Translations under genes and position numbers: made by a program
The notes under the pieces: model-generated
Databases searched by the model: none
What the model was told of the DNA's origin: nothing
The model's input: only the letters and a program-made list of their open reading frames with translations
NCBI GenBank assembly: GCA_023423215.1
Contig: JAFAFZ010000260.1
Coordinates: 1-7,752 of the forward strand
Length of the DNA: 7,752 nucleotides
Direction: 5' to 3'
DNA from: Actinomycetes bacterium
GTDB lineage: Bacteria; Actinomycetota; Acidimicrobiia; Acidimicrobiales; Microtrichaceae
Part shown: positions 6,591-7,752 of the stretch, one piece after another
Layout of the letters: every line of letters begins with the position of its first letter
Position numbering within the stretch: the stretch's first letter is position 1

Positions 6591-6628
6591 GTCGCGTCAG
6601 GTGGTCGCGTCAGGTGATCGCGTCAGGC
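6590..6628. repeat. Three tandem 13-bp repeats
   Basis: The unit GGTCGCGTCAGGT is present at 6590-6602 and 6603-6615 (identical) and at 6616-6628 with two substitutions (G to A at unit position 2, T to C at position 13). The last copy supplies the TGA stop of the minus-strand DUF2236 gene (6625-6623). Because 13 is not a multiple of 3, the three TGAs on the minus strand (6625, 6612 and 6599) fall in three different frames. Confidence 0.9.
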
Positions 6629-7423
6629 GGCGCCGCGCACGGCGCGACCCGTCAGCGGGTTCGTCGTGAGCTGGCGCGGCAGGCGGGGCAACGTGGTGCG
6701 CGACACGCGCTGGGCGCCACGGACGGCGGCGAGCTGGCTCGGGCTGAGCTCGCCCAGGTGCAGCCGTCGCCGCATCGTCGACGGCAGCAGCTCGAGCGTG
6801 ACCCAGTCGAGCGGCACGAACGCGGTGTCCGGCACCCACCGCAGTCCGGGCTGGAGCAGCGAACGGCTGATGTCACGCGAGTCCTCGCTCGGACGCAGCG
6901 TCTCGGACGTGTCGGCCACGTACTCGCGGAACTCGGCGAGCGTCGCCGGGGCGAACCGCTCGGGGATCCCGAACGCCTCGACGATCGCCGAGGTCTCGTC
7001 GAAGTACTCCTCGCGGTCGCGTTCGCCCATTCGACCCACGTAGCGGCGCTCGACGACCATCACCGTGTCGACCAGCGTCGCGAGCACCCAGTACATGAGC
7101 TGTGGGTCCAGCGCCGAGTAGGGCTGTCCGTCGGGCGTTCGGCCGCGCACGGCTGCGTGCATGCGCCGCAGGTCGGCGAGCACCCGCTCCTTCTGCTCGG
7201 GCGCGCCGAACCCGATCGTGAGCATCGCGTCGAGCGTGCGCTCGAGCCGGCCGAGCGGATCGGTCCGGTAGGTGCTGTACTGCGCCACGCCGGCGGCGAC
7301 CTTGGGATCGGCGACCTGCATGATCGCGGCCCGTGGACCGCCGATCAGCACGAACCAGCTGCTGTTGAGCCGCCAGGACCACGACCGCTGGTCGTGCAGC
7401 GCGCCCCGTGCCGGTCCACCCAT
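6623..7423 (-). CDS. DUF2236 / MpaB-like oxygenase family protein
   Basis: The 266-aa product matches the DUF2236 pattern: SSWFVLIGGPRAAIMQVADPKVAAGV (22-46), a YxTYRTDPLGRLERT stretch (49-63), RRMH89AAVRG, and YSALDPQLMYWVLATLVDTVM (102-122). The family includes the haem-dependent rubber oxygenase Lcp and the fungal MpaB oxygenase. R59-x3-T63 followed by H89 parallels the R164-x3-T168 and haem-ligand H198 of Lcp from Streptomyces K30, so a haem oxygenase is plausible, but the substrate is unknown. The His usually seen in the 'AHP' and 'HS' positions is D39 and Y49 here. No signal peptide is evident, so it is probably cytoplasmic, unlike secreted Lcp. The start is supported by GGAGG 6 nt upstream. 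It lies 32 nt behind the Septum_form-like gene, so the two may be co-transcribed. Confidence 0.82.
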   Translation of the reverse strand: MGGPARGALHDQRSWSWRLNSSWFVLIGGPRAAIMQVADPKVAAGVAQYSTYRTDPLGRLERTLDAMLTIGFGAPEQKERVLADLRRMHAAVRGRTPDGQPYSALDPQLMYWVLATLVDTVMVVERRYVGRMGERDREEYFDETSAIVEAFGIPERFAPATLAEFREYVADTSETLRPSEDSRDISRSLLQPGLRWVPDTAFVPLDWVTLELLPSTMRRRLHLGELSPSQLAAVRGAQRVSRTTLPRLPRQLTTNPLTGRAVRGAA

Positions 7424-7429
7424 CCGGAT

Positions 7430-7434
7430 CCTCC
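7430..7434 (-). promoter_or_regulatory. Shine-Dalgarno of the DUF2236 gene
   Basis: On the minus strand GGAGG precedes the ATG at 7423 with a 6-nt spacer. It is the only strong ribosome site in the window and decides this start. It fits translation from within a longer transcript started upstream of the partial gene at 7456-7752. Confidence 0.75.
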
Positions 7435-7455
7435 GAACGCTCCCCGCCCGCTGTG

Positions 7456-7752
7456 TCAGGCGTCACCTCGCCGCAGCGTAGCGGTGGTGGGCTCGTCGTG
7501 GCGGAAGAGGCACTCGACCTCTCGATCGCCGTCACGCCACGAGTCCTCGGTCGGGGCGATGTACACCATCGTCACGCCTCCGGGCAGGGCCTCGATCGGC
7601 TCACCGGTGGCCTCGCGGATCGCGAGCCCGCAGAGCCGCCGGGCGTTCGCGTCCAGGAGCTCCTCGCCGGGCCAGGTGTCGTCCGGCGGCTCCAGGTCCT
7701 GGCGCGCGTAGACCTCGTAGCGGTGCGGCTCGGCGCAGTCGACGATCGGCGG
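7456..7752 (-). CDS. Septum_form-like domain protein, C-terminal part
   Basis: The last 98 codons of a minus-strand gene are present; its 5' part lies beyond the window. The residues resemble the Septum_form domain (PF13845 type): V-D-C-A-E-P-H-R-Y-E-V-Y-A at the start of the fragment, P-G-E-E-L, a second Cys in ARRLCGLAI, and W-R-D-G-D-R-E-V-E-C near the end. These give three spaced cysteines and the W..GDR..C signature. Family members are usually anchored extracytoplasmic proteins of actinobacteria, so an N-terminal TM or signal is expected in the missing part. The precise role is not established. The stop TGA is at 7458-7456. There is no terminator in the 32 nt before the DUF2236 gene, which suggests one transcription unit. 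Confidence 0.72.
   Translation of the reverse strand, partial: PPIVDCAEPHRYEVYARQDLEPPDDTWPGEELLDANARRLCGLAIREATGEPIEALPGGVTMVYIAPTEDSWRDGDREVECLFRHDEPTTATLRRGDA

Noticed and set aside
6590..6628. CRISPR-like array
   Set aside because: The units are contiguous with no spacers and only 13 bp long, so it is a simple tandem repeat.
6521..7711. A 396-residue plus-strand open frame opposite the DUF2236 gene
   Set aside because: No recognisable domain; it reads through the hairpin cluster and tandem repeat, while the minus-strand gene has a strong ribosome site and family motifs.

Overview
The window is very GC-rich and has the look of an actinobacterial chromosome. The evidence is GC-rich codon use throughout, a C-terminal fragment of a Septum_form-type protein (an actinobacterial family), and several genes whose -10-like hexamers sit only 6-8 nt before the start codon with no Shine-Dalgarno, as expected for leaderless transcripts. 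A free-living Acidimicrobiia-like lineage is my guess; the sequence cannot prove the lineage. No mobile element, CRISPR array, origin or attachment site was seen.

Layout. Bases 1-445 hold three tRNA genes: tRNA-Arg(UCU) on the minus strand, diverging from tRNA-His(GUG) and tRNA-Lys(CUU) on the plus strand. The last ends in a clear intrinsic terminator. Bases 446-576 hold an unusual set of competing inverted repeats and then a well-formed promoter. The promoter drives a dienelactone-hydrolase-family alpha/beta hydrolase (577-1320). A strong hairpin and a perfect 14-bp palindrome precede what looks like an operon (1445-4741): a 14-TM DHA2-type MFS exporter, a short KdpD-like membrane histidine kinase without the usual KdpD N-terminal modules, and an OmpR/KdpE-type response regulator whose start overlaps the kinase gene. 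Next, behind 11-bp-phased GAAAC repeats, comes an ammonium transporter gene (amt, 4874-6454) with no glnK partner beside it. Three hairpins and a 13-bp triple tandem repeat fill the convergent gap at 6455-6628. The minus strand then carries a DUF2236 (MpaB/Lcp-like) oxygenase gene and, 32 nt upstream of it, the 3' end of the Septum_form-like gene, which runs off the window.

How the parts may work together (inference). The kinase and regulator are a cognate pair by position and overlap. Their targets are most simply the co-transcribed exporter and possibly amt, whose upstream region carries phased direct repeats of the kind bound by OmpR-family regulators, GlnR included. I do not see a convincing new multi-gene system. 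The most unusual sequence-level items are the mutually exclusive hairpins at 452-511, the palindrome in front of the MFS gene, the phased GAAAC repeats in front of amt, and the triple 13-mer that puts a stop in all three frames at the end of the oxygenase gene.
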